From Novipirellula herctigrandis (GTDB lineage: Bacteria; Planctomycetota; Planctomycetia; Pirellulales; Pirellulaceae), in contig SJPJ01000001.1 in the NCBI GenBank assembly GCA_007859835.1, forward strand, positions 3,460,794-3,524,793: a stretch of 64,000 bases of DNA, in the 5' to 3' direction. Within the stretch, counting starts at the first letter, position 1, and each line of letters opens with the position of its first letter. Position numbers and translations under genes: made by a program. Of the stretch, positions 1 through 9,106 are shown piece by piece. The notes under the pieces are model-generated. The model searched no databases and was not told where the DNA came from. It saw only the letters and a program-made list of their open reading frames with translations.

Positions 1-816
1 GTCGGATGAGAGTGAATCGAGTTGAGTCAACAATTGCTCCGTGGTCTTCGCATCTGCCAAATTGTGTGCGAGTTCCAAACCGATGCGAAACAGAGCTTGA
101 TCGTCATCGCTCAAATAGGAAGCCATCAACTCGTTCACGTTCTGTGAACCTGCTCGGATTTCGCCGAAGCGCGACGCCACGTTGATATGCTTCGGTAATT
201 CGGCTGAGCGCAAGTCCGCCAAAACCTTCAGCGCATCCGCGTTCTTTTCTTGCATCAGCAATCTGTCTGCTGCGGTCAGCAAGGCGTCTGCTGCGGTGAC
301 ATGTAGCGATTCCTTGCCACGTAGCGCCTGCTGAACTGCCGCGATAGACTCTGGGGTGGCGAGCGCACCCAATGCAGAAACAGCCGCCACCGCAACCTCG
401 TTGTCACCGCTGGCCGCAAGACGAACCAACGCGCCGGCGGCCTGCGTATCTCGACGAGCAGCGATGGAATTGATCACACCGACAAGCTGCCGTCCTTCTA
501 ATTCTGCGAGCGAATCGCGAAACGCCTGATCAACTTCTGAACTAGGATTCGATTCCAAAGCGGTTCGTGCGTAATGTGACAATTCCGGAACGGCCAGCAG
601 CTTCGCCACCACAGGCACCGACTTTGACGTGCCGATAATCGCCAGTCGCTGGCAAGCTTTGGCTTTGTCGAACAACTCGGCATCGGAATCTAAAACCGCC
701 AACAATTGCGATTCATCACCCTCGGCCGGAAGAGGCTGCTGTGCCGATGCGGATAGAGGAAACGAGAGAAGTAAAACGAGGACGGAACCGAAATATCTTG
801 GGCGAAGTGTGGTCAT
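1..816 (-). CDS. HEAT-repeat secreted protein (3' end outside window)
   Basis: Reading leftward from an ATG at 816, the frame is open to the window edge, so only the N-terminal ~272 residues are present. The start MTTLRPRYFGSVLVLLLSF followed by ASAQQ is a clear Sec signal peptide. The rest is Ala/Leu-rich with repeating helical pairs of the HEAT type (for example a segment reading GALVRLAASGDNEVAVAAV). HEAT solenoids are protein-interaction scaffolds and in planctomycetes often occur in large secreted proteins, sometimes with c-type cytochrome or membrane-dehydrogenase domains farther on. Those cannot be seen here. The function of this copy is unknown; extracytoplasmic location is inferred from the signal peptide. 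Confidence 0.75.
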   Translation of the reverse strand, partial: MTTLRPRYFGSVLVLLLSFPLSASAQQPLPAEGDESQLLAVLDSDAELFDKAKACQRLAIIGTSKSVPVVAKLLAVPELSHYARTALESNPSSEVDQAFRDSLAELEGRQLVGVINSIAARRDTQAAGALVRLAASGDNEVAVAAVSALGALATPESIAAVQQALRGKESLHVTAADALLTAADRLLMQEKNADALKVLADLRSAELPKHINVASRFGEIRAGSQNVNELMASYLSDDDQALFRIGLELAHNLADAKTTEQLLTQLDSLSSD

Positions 817-904
817 GGAAGACTGTTGGGATGGAATGTTGGTGGAGAAGAATTGAAAAAGTGAAATTGACAATTGAAAGATGCAAAGTGAATTGTGTGG
901 GTCG

Positions 905-1294
905 TCAGGGCGGTGACGACGCGCGTTTTGAGCTTTCTTGATTTGATTTCGCGGTGACGATTGACTTACCGACAATGTTGCAAAGCTGACTGACTTCATC
1001 TAGCAATGGTGAGACTCGAGTTAACGGCAAGAGCTCGGCTTTGATGTTCAACTTGATCCACGTCCGTGACTCACGTAGTTCTTTTAGAGCAATCCCCAGC
1101 TTGTGAATGAAGTCACGCTTGCTCTCTGCTGCACAGGCTTCTGAATAGTTGGGAGCTGGTGACGTACCACTGCGGACCAATTGCTCTGCGATGTGTCGTC
1201 CCAACCGAGTGTCAGGAAGTGCGTCCACGGCTTTTCCAATACGGGCCGCAATGTCCAATAGCCGATTTTCAAGATTTTCACCTCTTCGATCCAT
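905..1294 (-). CDS. four-helix-bundle protein (23S rRNA intervening-sequence family)
   Basis: About 129 residues, matching in length and pattern the four-helix-bundle family first known from 23S rRNA intervening sequences (TIGR02436/PF05635). The start ENLENRLLDIAARIGKAVDAL and the central SEACAAESKRDFIHKLGIAL are typical: Arg-rich amphipathic helices and the conserved AES-RDF-K segment. Here it stands alone rather than inside an rRNA gene. Two in-frame ATGs exist at 1303 and 1294; GGAG lies directly against the first but 9 nt before the second, so 1294 is preferred. Biochemical function of the family is not established. It may be a small mobile passenger gene. Confidence 0.75.
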   Translation of the reverse strand: MDRRGENLENRLLDIAARIGKAVDALPDTRLGRHIAEQLVRSGTSPAPNYSEACAAESKRDFIHKLGIALKELRESRTWIKLNIKAELLPLTRVSPLLDEVSQLCNIVGKSIVTAKSNQESSKRASSPP

Positions 1295-1407
1295 AGCAAT
1301 CATCTCCGATGCTCATTGAGATTCATTCATTTTGAAATTTGCAGTTCTCATTTTAACTTTTTCAATCTCCACTTCCCCACAAACAACCGCTCAACGCAAT
1401 CCGACGT

Positions 1408-2673
1408 TTAAACTCGCCATGGTTCACGCATGGCGCGAGAACGCATGCGGTTGGCTTCTTCGTCGCCTGCGAATTCCTCCGTCATGGGATCGAACTTCAA
1501 TGTTCGACCGAGTTGCCAGGCGATGTAGGCAGCGTGACACACGACGTGTGACTGCGCCACGACCGCAGCGTTCGCATTGGTCAACGCTCGCGTCTTCACA
1601 CAATCCAGAAAGTTGCGGATGTGGGTTGTCGGATCCGTTCCCGCACGATGGAAGACCGATTGCTGAGTACGCAGCGATTCCGGTTCGAGGATAAAGTTCC
1701 CCGAATCACCGGTTTCAATCCAACCGTCGTCGCCTTCATAGCGGACACTGCACGTGCCCATGCCCATCCAGCCTTCGCTACGCATGACCAGCTTCAAGCC
1801 ATCGGCATAAATGCATTCCACTCCATCGGCATTCGGGATGTACTGAACCGGTGCGGTGTTGTCTCTGCCGGCTGCCCATTGGCAGAGGTCAACCGTGTGT
1901 GAACCCCATTCGAGAATTCCGCCACCATGAAAATCAAAATGCCCACGCCAGCGACCGGCAACGTACTGTGAGTTATACGGTCGCCACGGACATGCACCGA
2001 GCCAGCGATCCCAATCGCAAACGTCTTTCGCAGGTTCTGGTTCGGCGGGCAGCCAATGGTGACTGGTAGCCGGTGGTCGCGTATTGGCGTGAATGGTGTG
2101 AAGCTTTCCGAGTTTGCCATCTTGTACCAGGTTCTTCGCAAATTCAAAGTTACCGATGGTGCGCCGTTGTGTCCCCGCCTGATAGACACGGTTGTACTTG
2201 CGATACGCGTCGGCCAATGCGCGGCTTTCGGCGATGGTCAGTGAACACGGTTTTTCGCAGTAGACGTCCTTGCCAGCTTTCGCAGCCAGAATGGAGGCCA
2301 TCGTGTGCCAGCGATCACCGGTCGCGATCAGCAGCGCGTCAACATCATCCCTGCCAAGAATCTCGTACATGTCTTGATACAAAACGCAGTCTTTGTTTCC
2401 GTACGTGCCGTCGACAAGCGTCTTGACGGCGTCACGCCGCGACTTTTGCAGGTCAGCAACACCGACAAACTGCACATCCGAATTGCCGAGAAAACACTTT
2501 AGGTCGGTGGTCCCGCGTGGTCCGATGCCCAAGCCACCGACAACAATCCGATCGCTGGGAGCGACGGCGCCGCCAAGTCCCAGAGCAGATGAGGGCACAA
2601 TGGTGGGCGCCGCGATTGCAGCGCCTGCGGCCGCCGAAGTCTTCAAGAATTGACGTCGATTTCTGACTTTCAT
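1408..2673 (-). CDS. Gfo/Idh/MocA family oxidoreductase with Tat signal
   Basis: A 421-residue NAD(P)-dependent oxidoreductase. Residues 5-12 (NRRQFLKT) with the following Ala-rich stretch form a twin-arginine export signal, so the folded enzyme is probably exported with its cofactor. A Rossmann-like start (VVGGLGIGPRG, ~44-54) is followed by the family EKP motif (YCEKPCSL, ~140). The C-terminal half carries the GGGILEWGSHTVDLCQW segment typical of secreted planctomycete members. A good Shine-Dalgarno (AGGAG, 6 nt before the ATG) supports the start. It is the last gene of the run behind the sigma factor, FecR protein and two sulfatases, which suggests a role in oxidising sugars freed from sulfated glycans. 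Substrate unknown. Confidence 0.9.
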   Translation of the reverse strand: MKVRNRRQFLKTSAAAGAAIAAPTIVPSSALGLGGAVAPSDRIVVGGLGIGPRGTTDLKCFLGNSDVQFVGVADLQKSRRDAVKTLVDGTYGNKDCVLYQDMYEILGRDDVDALLIATGDRWHTMASILAAKAGKDVYCEKPCSLTIAESRALADAYRKYNRVYQAGTQRRTIGNFEFAKNLVQDGKLGKLHTIHANTRPPATSHHWLPAEPEPAKDVCDWDRWLGACPWRPYNSQYVAGRWRGHFDFHGGGILEWGSHTVDLCQWAAGRDNTAPVQYIPNADGVECIYADGLKLVMRSEGWMGMGTCSVRYEGDDGWIETGDSGNFILEPESLRTQQSVFHRAGTDPTTHIRNFLDCVKTRALTNANAAVVAQSHVVCHAAYIAWQLGRTLKFDPMTEEFAGDEEANRMRSRAMREPWRV

Positions 2674-2833
2674 GATTTGCTCCTATGCACTTTTGCTTGA
2701 TAGGTTGAAAAAACTTACTTTGAATGCAGGCGTTTCGATGGATTGAATAAGTTGGTCAACTGTTCGGAAATGACTTCGCAAGTCGATCAGTTTCTTAGGT
2801 TTTCAGTTGGTGATCTGATGTGTGAGCAACCTT

Positions 2834-4249
2834 CTACTTGCTATCCCGTTGGGCAGTAATCGCGAACGTTTCGGCGTCTTTGTCGTCAGATGCCTGGATC
2901 CATTGCTCCAGGAAACGGCGGTGCTGACGAAGTGTGCTGGCGTGCCTGGGTGCGGTCGCAAGATTATCCATTTCACCGGGATCATTGCGCATGTCGACGA
3001 GGGATTCTCGGAGTCCGCCGTCACGGTATACGCAGTACTTGAAGTCGACGGTGCGAATCATTCGTCCCGTGTGGTTTTCCGTCACAATATAGTCACGCCA
3101 ATGATCGACATGATCCGATTCAGCAAGCGGGCGCAGGCTTTTCCCCAACAGACCCTTCGGTGCTTCCAGGCCTGCGTAGTCGCATACCGTCGGAAGAAGA
3201 TCCAGCCCGCTGGACACCAAATTTGTGTCGACGCGGTGAGTGATCCTGCCTTTGTATCGCATCAAAAGTGGAACACGAACGGATTGCTCGTAGAACCGCC
3301 CCTTCGAGGCCAAGCGATGGCAGGCGTCCATGTCTCCGTGGTCACTGGTAAATATGATTAATGTATTTTGATCTAACCCGTTGCGCTTGATCGCATCGAG
3401 AATGCGTCCGATGTGTCGATCCACTTGCTCGGTGAGTCGGCAGTAGATCCAGCGATAGATCTGCCACTGCCGCTGATCGTAGACCTTTCGCATCGTGCCA
3501 GCGGGAGTCACGGCATTTGCCTTGGAGTAGAGATCGATCGCATCCGGTTCAAGATCAGGAATTCGAAAGTTGTCTGGCAACGGTGGAAGTTGCTCAGGTG
3601 ACATTGCGGACGCTTGTTGATAAAGATGTTCGACACTCTGCTTTCCCTTCTGCGACTTACCTTTGTACGCGCGGTATGCGAAACAGATGTCGTGCGGATT
3701 GATGAACGAAGCGACGGCAAAGAACGGTCGGTCCCGCTTCCGCTCGATAAAATCAATGCACGCCCCCGGCAATGCCTCGCGTTGATCCTTGAAATATTCG
3801 TCATAGCCGGCGTTCAGGGGTTCTAGCTCAGAGCACATGTGTACCTTGCCACCGTAGAACGTATCGTATCCGGCGCGCTTGACCATTTTTCCGAGTGAGC
3901 TGTTGTCGACCTCCAATGGAACGCTGGCTTTATCGCCGTTGTTCAGCACGCCGAGTCGACCGGCCATTACGCCTGTCGCCATGCTGATACGACTGGGCAC
4001 GCAGACGGGGTTGGCCACATAGGCGTTGGCAAACCGGATACCGTCTCGAGCCAAGCTGTCCATCGCTGGCGTGTTGAGGAACTTGTTCCCGGTGCAACTC
4101 ATCATGTCCGCATGCTGCTGATCAGTAATGATCAGCAGAATGTTAGGCGGTTGTTCATCAGCCGCCGAACTCGCCAACGAAACGGCACACCCCACCACGA
4201 GGCAGATAAATCTTACGAGACAGAACAGCTTGGAGCGTCGAGAATTCAA
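2834..4249 (-). CDS. secreted sulfatase (CxPSR type)
   Basis: A 471-residue alkaline-phosphatase-superfamily sulfatase. An N-terminal hydrophobic signal (VRFICLVVGCAVSLASS) precedes the metal-binding start NILLIITDQQHADM and the formylglycine site VCVPSRISMATG, with the Cys at about residue 83. It has the C-x-P-S-R signature, so it should be matured by a formylglycine-generating enzyme encoded elsewhere. The first possible start is a TTG with no obvious ribosome-binding site, so the exact start is uncertain; it gives a complete signal peptide. Family knowledge suggests hydrolysis of sulfate esters on polysaccharides outside the cytoplasm. It sits 40 bp downstream of another sulfatase gene and upstream of the oxidoreductase. 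Confidence 0.9.
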   Translation of the reverse strand: MNSRRSKLFCLVRFICLVVGCAVSLASSAADEQPPNILLIITDQQHADMMSCTGNKFLNTPAMDSLARDGIRFANAYVANPVCVPSRISMATGVMAGRLGVLNNGDKASVPLEVDNSSLGKMVKRAGYDTFYGGKVHMCSELEPLNAGYDEYFKDQREALPGACIDFIERKRDRPFFAVASFINPHDICFAYRAYKGKSQKGKQSVEHLYQQASAMSPEQLPPLPDNFRIPDLEPDAIDLYSKANAVTPAGTMRKVYDQRQWQIYRWIYCRLTEQVDRHIGRILDAIKRNGLDQNTLIIFTSDHGDMDACHRLASKGRFYEQSVRVPLLMRYKGRITHRVDTNLVSSGLDLLPTVCDYAGLEAPKGLLGKSLRPLAESDHVDHWRDYIVTENHTGRMIRTVDFKYCVYRDGGLRESLVDMRNDPGEMDNLATAPRHASTLRQHRRFLEQWIQASDDKDAETFAITAQRDSK

Positions 4250-4288
4250 GATGGGATCCGGATAAGTTGTGGTTTGGTTTCTTTGTGT

Positions 4289-5662
4289 CTATTTCTGCTT
4301 TGTTGGTGAAGCCACGACGCCCACCTTTCGCTCCGTCACTGGATACCACTCGTTAAGCCGTTCACTGAGTTCCTCAACGAGCGCTGGCTGCTTCGATGCC
4401 AGGTTCACCTTCTCGTGCGGATCAGACGCCAAGTCAAACAATTGCGGCTGACCGCCCGTCGGCGGATACTTCATTTTGCCAGGTTGACCGTCGTACGTGA
4501 GAAGTAGTTTACTGTGGTCGCGAATCACCCAACGATACAACAGCGACGCTTGCGGGTTTTGAATGTCGGCGATGTCGTGAGCGAACGACTCGCCAAAAAT
4601 CGCGTTGCGTTTGATGGGTGAAGCGTCCTGCAGATGCGGCAGCAAATTCAGGCCAGGCAGTTGCTTGGGGATTTCCGCACCCGTCGCCGCGAGAATCGTC
4701 GGCACAACATCGATGCTGCTGCAAAGCTCAGGCCGGTCCGCGGGCTCGATCTTACCGGTCCAGCGAAACATGATTGGAGTACGTGTCCCACCCTCGTAGG
4801 GACTTCGTTTCGATCGTGGTGCGTAGCCACCGTGATCTGGGTCCTGAACCCAACCGTTATCAGTGACATAAATCACCAGTGTGTTATCGGCGACGCCCTT
4901 TTCATCAAGTCGATCAAGCAGTTGACCGCACGTTTCATCAAACCAGTCGCACATCGCATAATAAGTTGCGATCGATTTCGTGAGCCCCGACTGTTGGTAT
5001 TTCTTCAGAATACGTTCTGGAGGATTGTGCGGGGTGTGAGGTAGGAACGGTGCATACCAGATAAAGAATGGCTTTTCGTCATTGATCGCGGTGTCGATGA
5101 AATCATTGACAGGCTGCATTCCTTCCCGACCAATCTTCAATCCGTCGTCTCCGTGTCGGCCACCTTTCTCGGGATAGCCACGCGTCATTCCATGCGTGAA
5201 TCCGCCGCGTCCGTAACTTCCCTCCCACCACTTGCCGCATTGAAAGCTGAGGTATCCTTTCGGAGCGAGTAAACGGGGCACCGTCATGTTTCTATCGATG
5301 TTGGAAATCAAGAGTTCGCGGGGATCCTTGCCCGTTTCCATCGCATGCCGCTGGTTCTCAGGAGTCTTAGCGGGATCGTTTCCTGTTATCAGATTTTGGT
5401 GCGAATAGAGTCCCGTGATCAAAGTCGATAGCGAGGGACGGCACAATGCCGTTGGCACATAGCCCCTTCGAAAGGTGACGCTCTGCTTTGCCAGTTTGTC
5501 AAGATTCGGTGTCTGGATTTCAGGATGCCCCATAAAACCGTAGTCGGTCCACGACTGATCGTCCGAGAGAATCAAGACGACGTTGGGCGGTGGACTGTCG
5601 GCCTGCGCCGTGAAGGCGAATGCAACCAGGAATAGTGCCGATATCGTCAATCGCTTTGTCAT
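4289..5662 (-). CDS. secreted sulfatase-like protein with atypical CRPSL motif
   Basis: A 457-residue sulfatase-family protein. The signal peptide MTKRLTISALFLVAFAFTAQ is followed by NVVLILSDDQSWTDYG (metal site). The nucleophile region reads ALCRPSLSTLITG, Cys at about residue 74. The arginine usual at the fifth position of C-x-P-x-R is Leu here, so maturation by the standard formylglycine enzyme is not certain. The downstream metal-binding VIYVTDNGW and the Lys/His regions look normal. The frame is open farther upstream into the preceding gene, but the ATG at 5662 starts the signal peptide and has a GAGATAAG stretch just before it. It lies 80 bp behind the FecR gene, probably in one transcript. 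Confidence 0.88.
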   Translation of the reverse strand: MTKRLTISALFLVAFAFTAQADSPPPNVVLILSDDQSWTDYGFMGHPEIQTPNLDKLAKQSVTFRRGYVPTALCRPSLSTLITGLYSHQNLITGNDPAKTPENQRHAMETGKDPRELLISNIDRNMTVPRLLAPKGYLSFQCGKWWEGSYGRGGFTHGMTRGYPEKGGRHGDDGLKIGREGMQPVNDFIDTAINDEKPFFIWYAPFLPHTPHNPPERILKKYQQSGLTKSIATYYAMCDWFDETCGQLLDRLDEKGVADNTLVIYVTDNGWVQDPDHGGYAPRSKRSPYEGGTRTPIMFRWTGKIEPADRPELCSSIDVVPTILAATGAEIPKQLPGLNLLPHLQDASPIKRNAIFGESFAHDIADIQNPQASLLYRWVIRDHSKLLLTYDGQPGKMKYPPTGGQPQLFDLASDPHEKVNLASKQPALVEELSERLNEWYPVTERKVGVVASPTKQK

Positions 5663-5742
5663 TCTTATCTCGTATTGCGTTTGTTTGTCGAAGTACAAAA
5701 TGTAGCGTGTATACGCTGGTCCCCGGATTTGTCGCTGCACGA

Positions 5743-7332
5743 TCAACGCGCAAGTGAGGTTATTCTCGCATCCCAAATGGCATCGTTGGAAACGGAGAAC
5801 GATCCCATCAATTTTTCTTCCATGTGTGTACGCAGTTGACTGAGTTCGTCTCGTTGGGTTTCACTGGGTTCCTCGGTCAGCAGGAGCGGCCATTTCGGTT
5901 GACCCCAGAATGTTTTCTCATAGTCTGCGCCTTCTCGTTCCACTAATAGCAGGCCAAACGTAAGGTTGCCGTGTTTCTCTCCAAACAGCAGGTCGAATTG
6001 GACCGGATCGTCGCCCACTTCGATCCACGGTCCCGATGCGAAGCCAGCCAAAGCATTCAGGCAGGGCCAGGCGGGATGGTCTTGCCTTGGCACGTGAACG
6101 ATTTCGCGAAAGGCTGAATCGTATCGTGACCCGTCAAACACAGGTTTCCCATCAATCGCGACCAGCAGGTTGTTGTCCGCGTATCCCCAGAAACGATAGC
6201 GTCCGGGACCGGGTGGAGTGAGTTGGCCGCTGTACCAGGTGAGCCAGCCAGCGCGACTGACTACATCGGGATGGAGGCCACTGCGCTCTGCAAACTGCTT
6301 GTATGCACCGGCGATACCGGCAAAGCGAAGCGGACTGCCTGAATCGAGTCCTTCGAGACTGCTTCGGTCTCGAAAACCGGATCGAATTACCGAGGAGAAC
6401 CGCAGTCCCATCAGGTCATCCATGGCTGGTGCTTGAGGGAGATCATCGCTTCCAAAACTGTAAATCTTGCCCGATAGCGATTGCACGCTTTGGTCAAAGG
6501 ATGGTTGTGACAGTTCCGGCATCCCGTCCGTCTTCTGCGTGAGCAGGCTCAATTTTCCGTTTTGACCAAAACTCGCCACCTCACCTTCCGTCATCAATCG
6601 CCCCCGATTCCCGCCGCGTTTCTCAATCGCGACTTGCCCATCGAGCACAAACACTTGGGATGCCTTCTTGCGAGCGGTGACAACAAAAACCGTCCCGAGG
6701 TCCGTGATTTCTCGCTCTGCTGTTTCGACGACAAAACCGATGCCCTGGGGCGGAACGTGCAGTTTGATATCCCCACGGTGAAGGAAAATGCGTTCTGAAC
6801 TTTCAGCCGTCAGGGTAAGCGGCGCCGTAGCGATGGCATGCACTCCGCTATCACGAAACACTAGTTCGATGACACCTTCGGACATCGTCAATTCGTCACC
6901 AGCTTGCAAAGCATCACCGCGGGATAAAGGATGCTGCGGACGCGTATGTCCTTTGCCGTCAATCCGAAGCACGGTGGCCACGCCAAGTCCATTCTCAATC
7001 GGGAGTACTTCGGGCTGGTAATACCACCCCAAGAAACTCACGGTGATGACAGCAGCAATGCTTGCGGCAACGCCAACCATCGCCCAAATGCGAGGTTTCA
7101 GCGATAAGACGTTGCCCTTGGTGACGGGCTCATTCCAATCCGCCTCCTGCCCCATCTCTGCCGCCGCTTCCTCAAGGTAAGCGTCGGCCTTGAGGGCAAG
7201 CCTCAGCTTACGGCGTTCTTCGACAGCTTCCTCTTTCTGCAGGTGAAGTGACAATTCCTCTAGTTCCGATTCCGCCAAGTTTCCTTGGACGTATTTCTGA
7301 ATTAGCTCATCGAGCCGGCCGGAATTCATCAT
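5743..7332 (-). CDS. FecR-domain anti-sigma-like protein with PA14-like domain
   Basis: A 529-residue protein starting 4 bp inside the ECF sigma gene (ATGA overlap), so translation is probably coupled. The N-terminal ~85 residues (MMNSGRLDELIQKYVQGNL...) form a cytoplasmic helical segment of the anti-sigma type. A transmembrane helix lies at ~95-115 (WAMVGVAASIAAVITVSFL), followed by a FecR domain (~120-260, including a DLGTVFVVTA motif). The C-terminal part, with GRYRFWGYADNNLLVAIDGK, resembles a PA14 or carbohydrate-binding beta-sandwich. Inference: it senses a glycan-related signal in the periplasm and controls the adjacent sigma factor, which would drive the sulfatase genes. Confidence 0.85.
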   Translation of the reverse strand: MMNSGRLDELIQKYVQGNLAESELEELSLHLQKEEAVEERRKLRLALKADAYLEEAAAEMGQEADWNEPVTKGNVLSLKPRIWAMVGVAASIAAVITVSFLGWYYQPEVLPIENGLGVATVLRIDGKGHTRPQHPLSRGDALQAGDELTMSEGVIELVFRDSGVHAIATAPLTLTAESSERIFLHRGDIKLHVPPQGIGFVVETAEREITDLGTVFVVTARKKASQVFVLDGQVAIEKRGGNRGRLMTEGEVASFGQNGKLSLLTQKTDGMPELSQPSFDQSVQSLSGKIYSFGSDDLPQAPAMDDLMGLRFSSVIRSGFRDRSSLEGLDSGSPLRFAGIAGAYKQFAERSGLHPDVVSRAGWLTWYSGQLTPPGPGRYRFWGYADNNLLVAIDGKPVFDGSRYDSAFREIVHVPRQDHPAWPCLNALAGFASGPWIEVGDDPVQFDLLFGEKHGNLTFGLLLVEREGADYEKTFWGQPKWPLLLTEEPSETQRDELSQLRTHMEEKLMGSFSVSNDAIWDARITSLAR

Positions 7333-7871
7333 GAGACGGGCTCCGTGTTGAGTTCGTTTTCGACGCAGTCCATTAATTTGACGCGAAGCCGTTGCACAAC
7401 TTTGTAAAGGCTATTGGGGGAACGATTCGCTTTGGCAGCCAGTTCTTTGACGGCGCCGGGCTTTCGATAAGGAGCCAGAATCAGTTGTTTGCGTTCCTCG
7501 GGCAGCTTGTTCAGGCAAGACATGAGTGCACGGTATTCTCGCGCCGACGAATCACATTCGGCTTGCTCCGCCTCGCCTTCATCAAGCAGTGAATTCACCA
7601 GATCCTCGCTAAAAACGTGTCGATCAACGACCAGCTTTCGTCGGTATCGGAAGCTGATGTTTCGTACGATGGTCTTGGCCCAGGGAAGGAATTCTTCTGC
7701 GTACCGCAATTGGTCCTGCTTTTCCCAGATCACGATGCTGGCTTCCTGCATGACATCATCGATCGGATCCACCGACGGCAGAATCATCCGCGAGTAAGCC
7801 CGCAACGCCCGGTTGTGCCGGGCGAAGAGCTGCAGCAACTGGCTGCCTTTTTCGTGTGAGTTGAGATCCAT
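7329..7871 (-). CDS. ECF RNA polymerase sigma factor (planctomycete type)
   Basis: A 180-residue sigma-70-family ECF factor. Region 2 is visible as DPIDDVMQEASIVIWEK and FLPWAKTIVRNISFRYRRK, and region 4 as LPEERKQLILAPYRKPG followed by ELAAKANRSPNSLYKVVQRLR, a helix-turn-helix that binds the -35 element. It matches the family found in Rhodopirellula and Verrucomicrobia (TIGR02989-like). The frame extends upstream to 8039, but that part is hydrophobic, overlaps the divergent gene and looks non-coding; ATG 7871 begins a normal ECF N-terminus (MDLNSHEKGSQ). Its stop overlaps the FecR start. It probably directs transcription of this operon and perhaps of the DUF1080 gene. Confidence 0.92.
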   Translation of the reverse strand: MDLNSHEKGSQLLQLFARHNRALRAYSRMILPSVDPIDDVMQEASIVIWEKQDQLRYAEEFLPWAKTIVRNISFRYRRKLVVDRHVFSEDLVNSLLDEGEAEQAECDSSAREYRALMSCLNKLPEERKQLILAPYRKPGAVKELAAKANRSPNSLYKVVQRLRVKLMDCVENELNTEPVS

Positions 7872-7936
7872 TACTGATATATCCACGTCGGCGCCGGATT
7901 CTGCCTGGGTTCCGACAAAAAAAACTAAAAAAACAA

Positions 7937-7950
7937 CGGCAGAATCGCCG
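7937..7950. promoter_or_regulatory. inverted repeat in the divergent sigma/DUF1080 promoter region
   Basis: CGGC-AGAATC-GCCG, a short dyad in the 150-bp gap between the ECF sigma gene (start 7871) and the DUF1080 gene (start 8022). The identical 14 bases occur at 13451-13464, just upstream of the third sulfatase. It may be an operator, but a 14-mer shared by chance within 64 kb is not rare, so this is only suggestive. Confidence 0.25.
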
Positions 7951-8021
7951 CCCCGATACGATTTGAGGATAGCGAGACCACGTTGCACCTGCTCAAACTG
8001 CTTTTTAACCAGAGATAACCA

Positions 8022-8816
8022 ATGGTCCATCATACCCATTTGATTCTGATTACTAGTTTATTCATCGGTTCGTTGAGCGGATCGTTGTGCAGCGACTTAA
8101 TTGCCGCCGAGCCAGGCTTTGAGACTATCTTTGACGGCAAGTCTTTGCAGGGTTGGTCGGGTGATCCGAAACTTTGGTCGGTGCAAGATGATGCGATCAC
8201 GGGAGTGACGACCGACGAAGAACCGCTGAAGTACAACAAATTCCTGATCTGGGATGGCGAGGTCGAGAATTTTCATCTTCGCGCGAAGGTTCGATTGATC
8301 GGCAACAGTAACTCGGGGATTCAGTATCGTTCGACGCACCTGAAGGACGAGGGCGAGTTCGTCGTCGGCGGATATCAGTGCGACATTCATCCCAAGCCAG
8401 AAAACAACGGAATGCTATACCACGAGCGTGGACGCGGGATTGTGGCAAAGCACGGCCAGAAAGTCATCGTCGATGGCGCGGGCGATAAGTGGATCACGGG
8501 AACGACCGGCGGAGTGCAACAGATCAAGCTAGATGACTGGAATACGTTTGAGATCATTGCGAAGGGCAACAAACTGGTTCACAAACTGAACGGAAAGGTT
8601 TGCGCGGAGATCATCGATCATCACGGACACGGCCGCTTGATGAAGGGCGTCGTCGCCATTCAGGTACACCGTGGACCCGCGATGCGGGTTCAGATGAAGG
8701 ATGTCGAAGTAAAGCACCTGCCTGCGGGCGGAATGTTGTCGCTGGACGACGCGCCGATCCCAGCGGATGCAGAGAAAGTGCCCGGCCGTAAACCGCGACC
8801 ACGTCCAAAACAATGA
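8022..8816 (+). CDS. secreted DUF1080 protein (3-keto-disaccharide hydrolase family)
   Basis: 264 residues with a signal peptide (LILITSLFIGSLSGSL) and the classic DUF1080 start FETIFDGKSLQGWSGDP, followed by the family segments ENFHLRAKVRLIGNSNSGIQ and WNTFEIIAKGN. It is a concanavalin-like jelly-roll fold. Members have been assigned 3-keto-glycoside hydrolase activity or a carbohydrate-binding role. The C-terminus ends in a basic Pro/Arg tail (PGRKPRPRPKQ). It is transcribed away from the ECF sigma operon across a 150-bp shared region. Together with the sulfatases and the Gfo/Idh enzyme this makes up a small glycan-use locus. Confidence 0.92.
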   Translation: MVHHTHLILITSLFIGSLSGSLCSDLIAAEPGFETIFDGKSLQGWSGDPKLWSVQDDAITGVTTDEEPLKYNKFLIWDGEVENFHLRAKVRLIGNSNSGIQYRSTHLKDEGEFVVGGYQCDIHPKPENNGMLYHERGRGIVAKHGQKVIVDGAGDKWITGTTGGVQQIKLDDWNTFEIIAKGNKLVHKLNGKVCAEIIDHHGHGRLMKGVVAIQVHRGPAMRVQMKDVEVKHLPAGGMLSLDDAPIPADAEKVPGRKPRPRPKQ

Positions 8817-9106
8817 TCTGTGACGCGTACATGCTCAGGTCTCTCTATTTTTTGACATTTGATTCAAACCGTCGCTGTTTTGGATCAAATCCGGCACGGG
8901 CGTTGAAGAGGCACGCATCGTCAAAGAAATATTGGGATAACACGAGACCACTAGAGAGTTCCAAACAGTGCCGCAAAGCGATCGACGATATCGAATGCAA
9001 TTTGGAATTGAAAACCGAAGACCTAACCTGACCCCGGCGAAGTCTCTCCTAGCCCGGCGAAGTCTCTCACGTGACCGGAGGTCAATTCAGAATCACCCGT
9101 CTCGGC
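8817..9106. other. intergenic region, no gene seen
   Basis: Gap between two converging genes. Short open frames here show no recognisable protein. It holds the 16-bp direct repeat annotated at 9033-9068 and otherwise nothing that can be assigned. Confidence 0.5.
9033..9068. repeat. two-copy 16-bp direct repeat
   Basis: CCCGGCGAAGTCTCTC occurs at 9033-9048 and again at 9053-9068, separated by CTAG. It lies between the stop codons of converging genes. Function unknown; it could be a small dispersed-repeat fragment. Confidence 0.7.

Noticed and set aside
8813-9031. 72-residue plus-strand frame after the DUF1080 gene
   Set aside because: No family resemblance, no ribosome-binding site, overlaps the preceding stop; probably non-coding.
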